Below, piece by piece: positions 12,894 to 25,700 of a DNA stretch of 64,000 nt. Position 1 is the first letter of the stretch. Each line of letters opens with the position of its first letter. The translations under genes were made by a program, and so were the position numbers. The stretch comes from Beroe forskalii (lineage: Eukaryota; Ctenophora; Nuda; Beroida; Beroidae), in the NCBI GenBank assembly GCA_011033025.1, contig WFMF01000083.1:434001-498000 (forward strand). The letters are read 5' to 3'. Under the pieces are notes generated by a model. That model saw nothing but the letters and a program-made list of their open reading frames with translations, made no database searches and was not told where the DNA came from.

Positions 12894-13289
12894 ATGTCAC
12901 AGGAGGAGGAATCATGCAATGATGACGAAGTTGACACCAAGAAGGAATCATTTAGTGATGACACCAAGAATCATCCTTATCGAAATAACAACTACAGCAC
13001 CACTGCCACTTTTGAGAGAAGCAATGGCTCGACTCCAGCAAATGATGTCATAGTGATTGATGATGTCAATGATGTCCCCACTGCTGATGGTGATGTCAGT
13101 GGACATGATGGTAGACGACATGGCACTGGTCGACTTGGCAATGGTGGACGGCATTCAGCAGTCCCTGAGGGTGATAAAGACGATTTGACTGTTCGAGTTC
13201 ATTTTGAAGATAATGGGAATGTCAGAAGGAAGAATAGTCGTCCTTTTCCTTGGTGCTGTCGATGCCGGAACAGATTCTATGGGAAATTT
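12894..13289 (+). CDS. candidate alternative first coding exon (acidic, Cys-rich end)
   Basis: The ATG at 12894 has a strong context (CACCATGT) and opens 132 codons. The start is acidic (MSQEEESCNDDEVDTKKE), the middle is rich in D, N and V (VIVIDDVNDV), and the end is PFPWCCRCRNRFYGKF just before a TTT|GTGAGT donor in phase 0. A second donor, AAAA|GTAAGC at 13301, would add four codons, also in phase 0. The Cys-Arg cluster just before a membrane-spanning exon would suit a palmitoylated juxtamembrane tail if it joins the sulfatase exons at 17.5 and 18.4 kb. The reading frame stays open upstream to 12720, but those codons lie across the 19-bp repeat. No homology was recognised. Confidence 0.45.
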
Positions 13290-13301
13290 GTGAGTAGAAA
13301 A

Positions 13302-16300
13302 GTAAGCTGTCCTGCAATAGGGCAATCACCTTGTTAATCACCTTGTTATGTTATCCTTCCAAATCTTCAAATTAAAGTTTAGATAACTGTAAATGTTGAT
13401 TATAATTTTCAAACTTCAAACATAACATTCAAGATTATGGTTATCATGATTAATAATTATGATAGTTATTCGGTTGATTGAGTTTTTAAAATCCTGAATA
13501 ATTATTCGCGCTTTTCACACATCTAAACTTGTTATAAATTTCTAAATTTATCACTGATTTGTCTTAAAGACAAAAGATGTGATGACCAGCTGCTGTGAGC
13601 TTTGCTGCATCAGTAACTTCCGCAATATTCACAACCGAATGAAATTATATCCAGACAATACCATTCATGTCAATCCAGAATTTTCATATTCCTTTCAATC
13701 CTCAATATTGTAGAAAATTGAAATATTCAATTGTGTAAAATATTCTAAGCAAAACCATTCATTGGCAAATGGAAATCTTAGAATCTTAGGAGAGAGCCAG
13801 CGCGCGTCTTCGTGGACGGAACTATGGCAGACAAATTGTGTCTTATTTCTTATGAAAGCATGGCATGTGTCCGCTGTCTGGGGGCAAATGACGGTCATGC
13901 ACCTGGTAGAAATAGATGGTGGCATTTCTAGCAAGAAATGATGTGTCGCGGAGATGGGAAATGATAATATAGGCTGTCTGACGACATAAATTTACAATTC
14001 AGAAGCATGATCATGACATCATTCCTCCCAAGTCTCAACCATCATCCAGTCATTTGAAGCTGATAATATTGTGGGGGCAATATATGGTAGCGGTATTTAA
14101 ATGCGAAATTGCGAGCAAGATAGTTTCAATATTTCTGTCGATATATCGATACTTGTTGAGTATATTATGCGATGGTCGTGCCGAGTTGATCTGAATGGTT
14201 TCTGGCACTTATTATGTTACTTCGGAAGCTGTTGAAGTAAGTATATTAGTAATATAGGTATTAATCATAGTGCTAATTTATTGTAAATTTATAGTGATAA
14301 TTCATTGTAAAATGTAAATAAACACTCGTTATTCTAGTCAGCGTTTAACTCTTTGCTCTGAACGGACAAGTGTCAAGTTATACATGTGTATCAGACGTTT
14401 CAGAAATAAGTCTTGTTTCTTAAACTGTATTTTACTTGTCTCATTGACCATGTTTTGTCTGTTGTCGCTTGTTCAATGCCGTTGGGTATTCACCGACAGC
14501 TGATACACAGCCGGATCATGCATTTCATAATTCATGGAAATCTTGATTTTGTTGCTGGACGACCAGAGCGTGCTGTATAAGTCATGTGTTTACGAATTTT
14601 ATGACTACGGCCGACCATAGGGAGAATTTCTTGTACAGTTACAGGAATATTCTGTAATTGATGCATTGATCATATCACATTTAATGCAAAAACATTAATC
14701 AATGATTATAAATTTCTATGTTCAAGAGGTGATCCTTCGAATAGCTACAAATAGCTTCCTAGCACTCACAAATGTCTCAGCGTGGTTTCTTTTTCTATCT
14801 TGAATGATATCCGGCATCTGGCATATTTGTACTTTACAATTTGCTTGTCGAGATGTTGGTCCTGGACGAATCATCATTGTCATTGCACTAGCTCACAAGG
14901 CACAAGCAGCACTTCTGTACTTTGGTTCCATGATCGATATACTGAACACAATACATCATGATGTATTGTACTTCGTACACTGTACAATACAAATACCCCA
15001 GTACACGTACATAATGTATAATGTATGCAATAATGTACAATGTACTCTGCATATTGTAATAATGTTAAATGAATTGTCCTTAAGAATGTATAATGCTATA
15101 AATCCCCCTTAAGATTTAATTTTATTCTTCGTCTGCCCTAAATACAGTTTCTCAAGACTCAATCTTGAGGAAGGGTTTCAATGGCTCCTCCATAAAGTCA
15201 TAAGAACAGGTTTCATATGCTACTCAACATGTCTCACTATACGTCGAGCCCTAGCTCTTGTGACTTATCCAGGGGTATTTGCTCGATTTCGATAGAAAAT
15301 AAAGTAAGAATTTTCATAATCCGTTACAAAACCCATCCCAACTCTTGAATGGAATGGGTTTACTAAATACTAAATATAAAACTTTCGTGCCACACCTTGT
15401 GAGCCATCCCTCAGTCATAGTAGTATTAATTACTCCTCATTTAAGTTTTGATACTATTATTACTGTAACACGAAAAGTGGTTTAAAACTCGCTTGTATGC
15501 GTAAAACAACCAGTGTTTCTGTGAATTTTGGGCTGTTTCTCTTTTTTATCGTTATTGCAATGAAAATTAACTGGGGTACTACTTAAGTTATTTAATAATT
15601 CAATCGTTTTATTTACGATTTCTTTGATTAAGTGCCGCTCAGTTCCAACATTAGTTGGATAAATCTGGTTAATAAATGGCCTTGCGAATCATTAAATTTA
15701 AAATATTCATCAATCCAAAATTTCGAGCCTGTGTTAACATATTTTTGTGCAATAAAATAGTTAAGTTCATTACGGACCCATCTGTGGCCCTCGTGCAATT
15801 TCCCTAACCCAATTAGAGAATAACATGTGTGTTCTGGGACTCTGTGTGACCTAAGATATCAACTGGAATTAGATTTTAGGTTACCATCGCCATTTACAAA
15901 TCTCATTTTCTACCCTTGGCGTAGAAAGTTCCGATTTAACCGGTTCAATGACTTTCATGGCTTCGTTGTTATTTCATAGCCATGTGTGCATATTTTAGGA
16001 GAATATTTTGGGAGAGTTTGAGGGCCATTTATGACCTTTTAATAACAATTTTGTTCATCAGCTGTTTTCTTTTTGCCTTTCTGCAGATGTCTCTTGGAGG
16101 AAAATTCAAACTTATTCTCAATAAAAGTTCTTGACAACCCCCTGACTCTCTTAATTTTGAACGTAGTACCCCCAACGGGGTGATGGAATAACAATTGCAG
16201 CTATAAAAATAGATTGCGTACGGGTGGGGCAATTTTTGGTGACTGCAGGCAAGGTAAATTCGGATTAATTGTGACGACTACGACCCTCAATCTGTAATTT

Positions 16301-16410
16301 GTACATGACCTTACGGTTTACTTCATTGTGAGGGAGTCTGTGATCATACTGACGCAGCTTGCTTCATTGTAATTAATGGGATTTCATTGTACGGCTTTAC
16401 TGTATATTTA
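13302..16410. other. non-coding stretch with a 22-bp palindrome
   Basis: No exon or RNA gene was recognised. A perfect palindrome sits at 14948-14969 (core CAATACATCATGATGTATTG), followed to 15,060 by reiterated TGTACAATGTA-like motifs. It is probably intron if the upstream first exons are used. Confidence 0.5.
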
Positions 16411-16741
16411 TTGCACAACTGTGAACTGTTTTTGACATTTTCAATGTTTTTGATTTTTCACTATTTTAGCCGCTCACCCGATTGAAGACAAGAGATTTAT
16501 CAGACTTATATCAGACTTATATAATTATTATTATTGAAGTAGATCCTTTGCTTTCGTGATCTTCAATTGGTATCAAATTTCATATGAAAGGAGTGGTTGT
16601 GTTCGTATCTATGACTTCATGACTCTTAAATCGAAAGTTAAGTTTTGTGTAGTTTCGCCTAGTTTTGATAATCAGGTAGAGAGACGTGCACAGCATTTCT
16701 CATTCTGCGACGTTTCCTTCTTTTCTTTTCCTCGAAAAGAC

Positions 16742-19700
16742 ATGTCCTCTGATCTTGGCAATTTATACCGTAAACTTCAAGGAATCTATCGGCGTTTGCG
16801 TTTTGGTGCCATGGCTAAAGTTCCTGATACGGTGTATGAGAACCATGTTGCTACAGGAGATCAGTCCATCACTTTCAAAGACCTTAACGACATTACATTA
16901 GAGGAAGAAGTATGTGGTTCTGAGGACCAGACTCGAATTGGGAACCCTTTTTCTAGATTTACTCTTAGAATAAGCCTCAAATTAAAGATAATTAAAGAAA
17001 GATAATTAATCATGTGACTCTTATTCAACAACCCGATCCGTGAAATCAAAAGTTTAGATCATGATTCATGATTGAAAAGTTCCTAAGGGGATCCATCTAT
17101 TATGGGCGGAATAGAAAGTCATAATTATTAGCTATTGCCTCAGTTACATCTTACAAATATGAGCGGCTGTATTTCAGTAACTTTATTTTATACTGAGTAG
17201 TTAAGGTGCTAAGCTAAATAAATCCATCAAGTATCTCGCTGTATATTGCTATGGCAACAAACAATGGTATCGCTCGTGACTCGCCCTTCAGTAGTATAAT
17301 TTCAAAACTTAATTTCTACCACGATAAGTGTATCAAATTTGATACTACTTATTAAATAAAAACCATCTCTACAAATCACCTTTGTCGCTTTAAATTGTGT
17401 AAGTTGATTGCACCAAAGTTTCTAAAGGCAAAGTCAAAATTAAAATACGATAATGACCAACGATCAATTTCTCAAGAATGGTATAAAGTTCTTTATTACT
17501 ATCATCACTATATTTCAGAGTACGGCAGTTGAAGTAAAAGAGAAGGAGAAGTCTACGAAATATTTCACAAAATGTGAGTCTGTCATTCACAATTAAACTA
17601 GGTATACATTCAATCTTGCCTCTTGGACTTTATGGTTTTCTTTTTACTCGTTTCTCTAACCCACCTCACTCTAACCCACCCCTCCCCTGTCCTCCCTAGC
17701 CCCCCTCACCCTCTGTAGTCTGTACCCCATCCCTCCTCCCATCCATCTCTCTCCCCCTCTTTAAACCCCTCCCCTCTCACCTTCCCAGTATCCCTCCCTC
17801 TCTAACCCACCTCCCCCAGCAGTATCCCTCCCTCTCTAACCCACCTCACTCTAACCCACCCCTCGCCTGTCCTCCCTAGCCCCCCTCACCCTCTCTACCC
17901 CATCCCTCCTCCCATCCATCTCTCTCCCCCTCTTTAACTCACCCCTTGTAACCCACCTCCCCCAGCAGTCGTATTCCTGGTGATAGTGGTGTTTCTTCTC
18001 TCTAACCCACTTCACCCCTCTCTAACACACCCCTCTCTAACCCACCCCTCTCCTCCTAATCCCTCTCTAACTCACCCCTCTCTAACCCACCCATCCCCCT
18101 CTCTAACCCACCCCTCTCCTCCTCACCCTCTCTAACCCACTTCCCCCAGCAGTCGTATTCCTGGTGATAGTGGTGTTCCTCCTCTCTAACCCACCCTACC
18201 CCCTCTCTAACTCCAGTATCCCACCCCTAACCCCACCCCTAACCCCACCCCTCTAACCCCACCCCTAACCCCACCCCTAACCCCACCCCTAACCCCACCC
18301 CAACCCCACCCCTAACCCCACCCCTTCTCCTCCCTCCCCTCTAACCCACCTCCCCCAGCAGTCGTGTTCCTGGTGATAGTGGTGTTCCTTCTCGTCCTCC
18401 TTGCTGTGGGTGTGCTTTGTTGGCACCTCCTCGACAAAAGGACGCCCCCTAAGCCACCTCACGTTCTCATGCTGATAGCAGACGATCTGGGGTGGGCAGA
18501 CGTGGGCTGGCACAGTTCAGGTTGGAGATGTGGACGAGGATTGATTGGCAGTTTGATGCAACCAATGTCATTTTGATCAAGAATTCACTCATTCATTTCA
18601 TTTTTCGTCCTATAAAACTATTATGATGCTTTTTCAGAAAGTTCGCGTTATTGTAACCGAATTTTTTTCTAAATTTCATCTTTTTGACCCCAATTGACCG
18701 GGGTGTTTTCCCCACTAGATATCAGCACCCCTACCCTCACCTCCCTGGCTAGAAGTGGGGTTATCCTAAAACACTTCTACTCCCAACCCATCTGCACTGC
18801 CTCGAGGGCGGCTCTTTTAACAGGCAGGTCATTAGATGAATTAATCAATTACACATGATATAACCACATAGATTAACTAATCAGTTACTCATTTCATAAG
18901 ATAAGATTCATTTTTATCATCAATTAATTTCTATTTTTCAATCATATAGTATACGCACAATCTTTTATCTTTTTTATGACTGATTTCTTGAGAAACAACG
19001 TTTAATAGAGAAACAACGTTTAATAAATTTTTCGGCACTTTACAATCAAATCATATCAAATATATTTATAAATATTAATGATAGGCTACCCTTCAGTGTA
19101 AAGATTTGTTTCACAAGATTACATTTTCACGTTCAGAAATGTCACATGTGGAGTTGGTGTGCCCGAATCAGCTAATTTTACAACAGACCGTTTTTGAATA
19201 TCAATTTCAAGCGCCAAGTAGGTATACCGCAAGGGTACACTATGCAGGAAGCCAGCTAAGTCAGCAAAATACCCACTGCCAGCATATGGGCCGAAGGACA
19301 TTCCCTGTCTTTTAACTTGGAAAATGACCATTCCAAATGCAAACAGTAGCTACCATACCGACTCATACCGACTTCCACATTCCTAGCGAAGAATTATGTG
19401 TTCATGTTTTGACTAGTAAAGTTTCTATAGATAATATTATCTTTAGATAATTCATTTATCAATCTGTCTGAAGGGCACATCCAACCATATTAGTATTCTA
19501 AAAACCTATTGATAGTCTGTTGGTTAATCAAATGGGCGCCTTAGGCAATCTAATAAATTAAAGTGAAATGGAAAATTTCATTAAATAAATCACATCGAAG
19601 GTATATAGCATTTAAAAAAGTAAAAGATAATAAATAAAAATTCATACCTCGATCTACAATGTAGAACAACAATAAAAACCTGGTAAAAAGAGCCTTTCAG

Positions 19701-22700
19701 TCACTATCTGTCCTAAATACCTAAATACCTGAGCTCTGAGACACCTACCTGTCATCTAAGGCCTAAACCACCTTCCTTTCACCGAGGAGACCTGGCTTTC
19801 TGATACTTCAAGACTTTCAATAAGAAATATCAGAATTAAAGTAAATTTTTTTGGTATCACAGAAAGAGTTGCAATTTGGAAGACGATTTCACCATGTTAT
19901 TTCACACCCACTTTTTTGTTCACTAAGGAGCGTGTTTTTGATTCTAGATTTGATAGCTGATACAGATGCTGATAGGTCAGAGTTTTTGTTGAACCGGGTA
20001 CCACAATCCCACTAATATTTGCACTACATTTTTCAAACATGGATCTAGTATACTGGTTCCAAAGTTTGGAAGCACTGAACACAAAGCTCTGCAATCCAAT
20101 TTCAAGTGTTGCGTTAGGTAGTAATAAGGATATTTTATTGTTCTGGCTGCTGAGTGTAAATAATTCATAGAGTGCTATAGGACATTTGTATTTAAGTATG
20201 TTGAAGGTTTCAATTAAATTTAGAGTACTTATACAAATTCTCAGATTCAAAAACCCATTTTTGTTGAATAATGGTTTTGTATGTTCGAGCACAAAATTCT
20301 TGGGAGCTGTGTGTTCAGTAAAAGTTCTCGCTCTAGCACATGTCATACCTCGAAAAAATATTTTTTTGCATGTATCCTGACTTTGAAATCACAAAACTGC
20401 ATATTCTTTGCGCAAGCAAATTCTGATTTCATATACAACAAAATTATTCACAGGTGCACGAAATCAATTTCAAAATTTCCTCTCAGCAGCATCCTAAAAG
20501 CTCCCTGCGTTGAGTTGATTTCTAATACGGAGAGGGGTCTGGGGGGCGGCAGCCCCAGAAGCCAGATGTTTTCTATAAATAAATTTGCCGCCTCAATAGG
20601 ATTTTTAAATCTTAATTTGTCCTGTAAGCTGAGTCGATTGATAACATGCAAAGCAGGGGTCTATGAAGCAGCCCCCAGAAGCCAGATCGTTTTCTTTAAA
20701 ATAAAATTGTCGCCTCAATAGGATTTTAACTCTATCTGTCCTGTAAGTTGAGTCGATTGATAACATGTGAGAGCAATAAGGGGCGGCAGCCCCAGAAGCC
20801 ATACGTTTTCAATGAATAAAAATTGTCGCCTCAATAGGATTTTAACTCTAATTCTGTCCTGTAAGTTGAGTCGATTGATAACATGTGAAGTAGGGGTCTG
20901 GGGGCAGCCCCCAGAAGCCAGACGTTTTCCATAAATAAAATTGTCACCAATAGGATTATATAACTCTGATTATTTCTTTATTTCAGCGTAATTTAAGATC
21001 AAGGTACCTTAGCAAATTTAATATAGTTACAATTTCTACAGAGATGAAGATTTAATCCAGTAGATTGTGATCTGAATTTATTATTATGCAAAAAATCGTA
21101 ATTTTATTCAACGTACAATTTCTATGAATACAATTACTATTTTTTGATACAATGAGATTTGAAACATGCATAATTGAAACATGCATAATTTTCATTTCAG
21201 TGCTTAAAACATGCACTTTCATTTTCACAGCTACTGACAAGAATCCCTTTATAGTTGATATGGAAAGTCGATAAATACAAAAATGCACAATTTCATTTAA
21301 AAAATGCACATTCGTTTCTAAAATAAAGATAGAGCTCAAGAAATTTTATGCATTTTTGTCTTGGGAGTTGAAAATATCTCAAAACTGCATATTTCGAAAA
21401 TGATTTTGCATGTATCTAGGATGGCCAGGATTAAGTTTTTTCGTGGCATGGCACATGTCCTATAGTATTCGGGGTGGTCAAAAGTCAACTCAGTTCCAAA
21501 TAGGAGGCGTACACATCTTTTCTGTATAGAAAATATTTTTGCAAGTTACTCCAGATACTCCACCCCATACCGAGATACAGTATGTAACATGAGGTAAGAA
21601 GAGAGAATTATATAATTTAAGATATTCCTTTGAAGGAATAAATTTTTTGACTCTTTTAATCATAACAATACTTAGTTTCAGTTTCTGGTGTAAGTAATCA
21701 ATATGATCATCCCATTTTAATTTTTCGTCAATAACAACTCCAAGGAACTTGACTTTTGATACCTGCTTCAATTTTTTGGTGCATAGCTTCAAAGAGAATA
21801 ATCTATCATATGTGCAGTCTGTTCTAGCACAGACTAGTCTTTCTTTGTTGGAGTATGCATGCCTAAAATGCATGTAACAGCTCTTTTCAACATTAATATG
21901 GAGCTGATTGGCGTACATATAATCATAGATAGCATCCAGAACTTGTTGTGCTTTCTTATACGCTTCAGCTTCAGAATCAGCAGAGACAAAAATATTCGTG
22001 TCATCAGCATACAATACAAATTTTCCTGTGTTTGACACTGTCACAATGTCATTCACATATATCAAAAACAACAAAGGTCCTAAAACGGACCCTTGTGGCA
22101 CGCCATACTCAATATTGCTTTCCTCAGAATTTTCTGATTGAAACTTTGTAGATTGTACTCTTCCAGAAAGATAGCTTTTGATCAGTTTAAGACTGATACC
22201 TCTAATTCCATAGAAATTTAACTTATAAATTAGCTTTTCATGAGAAATTGTATCAAATGCTTTGCTAAGGTCTATAAATATACCAATTACATGTCTTTTC
22301 TTCTCTATTTCGTTTATAATTTGTTTCACAGAAAAATTTACAGCGTGGCTTGTCGAATGGTTTTTTCGGAAACCATACTGATTTTCGTATATTGTATTGT
22401 TTGCTGAGAAAAAGCTATACAAACGGTTATAAATAAGTTTTTCCAGAATTTTCCCAAGGAGTGGTAGGGTAGAAACAGGTCGATAATTATCAAGATATCT
22501 TGAGTCTCCTTTTTTAAACACTGGAGTCACAGATGCTCTCTTAAGGATGTTTGGGAAAATTCCGTGAGTAATAAAGTAATTAAAGAATCCATACAAAGGG
22601 TCCAATAAAGTAGCTAAAGATTTTTTCAAGAGTGCAATTGGGATGTCACTGGCTTTACCAGTTTCAAGCCGATGCTACAATCGTCTAATAATTTTGTTGC

Positions 22701-25700
22701 TAACCATGTTTTCCATCAGGTATCCCTTCAAACTAGGATTACAAGGATCCAGACCCTTCCTAGCTGGCCGAATAGGCAGCCTCCCCCTATCAGAAGAATT
22801 ATTCCCCCAATTAATGTTTCGCTATTTTGCCTGCGAATTGCAATACATATGACATTGTCATAACATGAACTCGTCCAGAAATCTAGAAATTTGTAACTCA
22901 TCAAAAATTTCGATGAAAATTTCGGGCTGAGATCGTTCAAATAACCTAATTTTGACTTTAATCCCGTCCAATTAATGCAGAAGAAAGGCTACAGAACTCA
23001 CATGGTGGGAAAGTGGCATCTCGGCTTCGAATCGAAGGCTTATACCCCAATACATAGGGGCTTCCATTCGTTCACAGGATTCTATAATGGCATGCAGGTA
23101 GGAGCTTTTAGTTCGTTTTGTTATTCTGATTATTCTCAATTCTGGCGTTGTTTGCAGGACTGAAAAGTAAACATTTTCAGCCAATTTACGGAGAGACCTT
23201 GTTAAAACTATTATCTAATCATTTATCTGGCAACCCTCTTAATCCATTTATCTGGCATCTACAACCCTCTTTATCCTTCTTAATGCCAGAGTTATCTTGG
23301 CAAATTTGCAGTTAGCCCCTAAAACCCTCTCCCTACAGGACTACTTAACGCACACTACCTCGGGTCTTGACACAGTGATGGATGTCGGAGGATACGACAT
23401 GCGGAGAGATCTGTGGGATGCCCAGGGGAGGTCTAGCATGGACAATATCCTGTGGAGTCTAAACGGGACCCACAGCAACGTCATCTTCAACGAGGAAGCT
23501 ATAGAGTAGGTAATGTTACAGTTTACTAAAAACATTGTACAAATCTTTCGGACTTAGATACCATTTTACGATCGACACTAGTTTATGATTGACACCAGTT
23601 TACGATAAGATTGACACCAGTTTGCGAATGACACAATTTTGGGGTTAATTTTGGGTCTTAATTGGGGACTCAATTAAGACCAGTTGACACTTTAGATAAT
23701 TGAACCTTTCTCTCCCCAGGATTATAAACGCGCACAACACCCACCATACAGAAGACCCTCTCTTCCTCTGCATGTCCTACCCCAACCCTCACTCCCCCAT
23801 ACAACCCCCTGCAGAGTTCCAGAGTAACAACCCCCAGATGCACAACCAAGCTAGGTAAGTGGGATTTAGCCGCTTGGTTAGATCTCGCAATCATCCGATG
23901 TGAACAAAGTTCCATGTCAGAAAAAACAACACCAAACACTGGAACTGGCGCGCACGGCATATGACTTGATCAGATCATACACCAAGGTATTAATTTCTAA
24001 ATCATTTGACTTTGATTTCTATTTTGAATCATTTGCCCCGGGAGAGATGCTAACCTGCGGCACATCGCTCCATCAGATCAGGCTTTTCTTTCTACCAGAA
24101 TTGCACTTCTAAATCATCCCTTCCCAGGAGAGACTATGCTAACCTGGTGTACGCTCTGGACGACTCAGTGAGTAAGATAACCTCAGCCCTGAAGGAGCAT
24201 GACATGTTCGACGATACACTCGTCATCTTCTTCAGTGACAACGGAGGTGAGTTAGAGGAGGGTTGCGTGCTTCTTTCTTGAACTACTTCTTTTCTGTGTT
24301 TTAAAAAATTGAAATACCATTAACTTTTAAAGTACCCTGGGGTGTAAAGATTTGATGCTCCAAAAAGCTGAAATAATCATTCTTATGCCAAGAAAAGGTG
24401 AACTGATAAGTGATCATGTATCCGTCTCTGTACTTCACCCTCCCCAGGTTCCCTGATGACACAGGACGACGCCCCCACTGGCTCCTCCAACTACCCTCTG
24501 AAAGGAGACAAGGCAGGGTTGTGGGAGGGAGGCAACAGAGTCCCAGCCTTCCTCTCTGGCAAGGGAATCCCTAAGGGGCAGGTACGGGGTTAAGGGGTGG
24601 AGTGATGCTATATTTCACAATATTTCAGACTTTTTGGGCACAGAAAGAACTCAGATAAGGGCACACTTAAAGGGCCCTGAAGATTGTATCCAACTAATAT
24701 AATTTTGTGATTTTGATGATCCTTTTCAGGTCATGGATACTATAGCCCACGTAACAGATTTCTACCCAACCCTGGCTAATCTCCTTGGACTGGATGTGGG
24801 AGTGAGAACGTTTGATGGGATGGATTTATCCAAGAATTTCCAAATGTAAGTCGAGCTGAACAGAAGTATTTTTGGCACGTTTTTGAATCAAATATTCATT
24901 ATATCGATAATAACCAGAGAGCAATTTAATGCCAGGTGTGTGTCTCTTTAGTCGGTTCTCCCCAGAAAGAAAAACTCCAACACGGGCCTCTGTAATTTTT
25001 ATCCCCAGAAAAGCTGCATATTTCCAATCCATTCATCAATTTCACGCTTATACAGTTGATAATTATTTTTCGGTGTTAATAACGTGTTAAACGGTTCAGA
25101 TTTAGGCACATAATTGTTAGTTGTGAAATTGAGAAACGACGTTGATTCCGAAACCCGATCACCCAGTTACATCGCTCCACGATTCACAGTCCCTTAGTCT
25201 GAGAAGGTGGAAACATTTTAGGCTGTTCAGCATCATCAGAAACTCACTACTTTAAACTATGATCATGACGTCACTCGCTCAAAATTATCAGCGACGATTC
25301 GCCTGAGTATGTGATAATTGTGTTGTGAATTGTTTCAAAAATATAATTTCCATTCATCAGTCACGATCATGAGTCCCGGTACTGGAATATTATACAAAAT
25401 TGAAGTTGAGTTCATGTTAGGTCAGATAATTATTAAATTTTCACGGCTGTAATCGGATATTTTAAGCGCCGCAATTCTTCAAATTCCAAAGCTCCGTTGA
25501 TGACGAAAGCATTTTGCAATTACATTTCTAATTCCATATTTGCGAAACTATGCAGTGTGTGTGCAGATGTTTGGCCCTTCTCATTTTACAAGTTATGGAA
25601 TTCCTACTTTAATTTCTATTCCTAAGCTTTGAAATTGATAACGCAGACGTTGCGAGTTTGAATTGGATAAATGAGTTCACCATTCTGAAATCTAAATCAC

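Larger units (their letters stand above)
18988..22668 (-). mobile_element. 5'-truncated LINE in sulfatase intron 4 of unit A
   Basis: Unit B has no such sequence at the matching place (about 32,912), which sets the borders to within a few bases. The element is on the minus strand and its reverse transcriptase starts partway through, so the endonuclease half is missing. At its 3' end (plus 18989-19026) the 18-bp unit GAGAAACAACGTTTAATA occurs twice, like the short repeat tails of several LINE clades. It is itself interrupted by the TIR element at 20344-21450. Of 3.7 kb about 2.6 kb is LINE. The family is not assigned; the RT resembles the broad Jockey/CR1/L2 group. Confidence 0.8.

Noticed and set aside
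22643..22863. Two overlapping ORFs at the sulfatase exon near 22.7 kb
   Set aside because: Only the frame continuing from the signature exon (YPFKLGLQ onward) is coding; the rest is intron and LINE edge.
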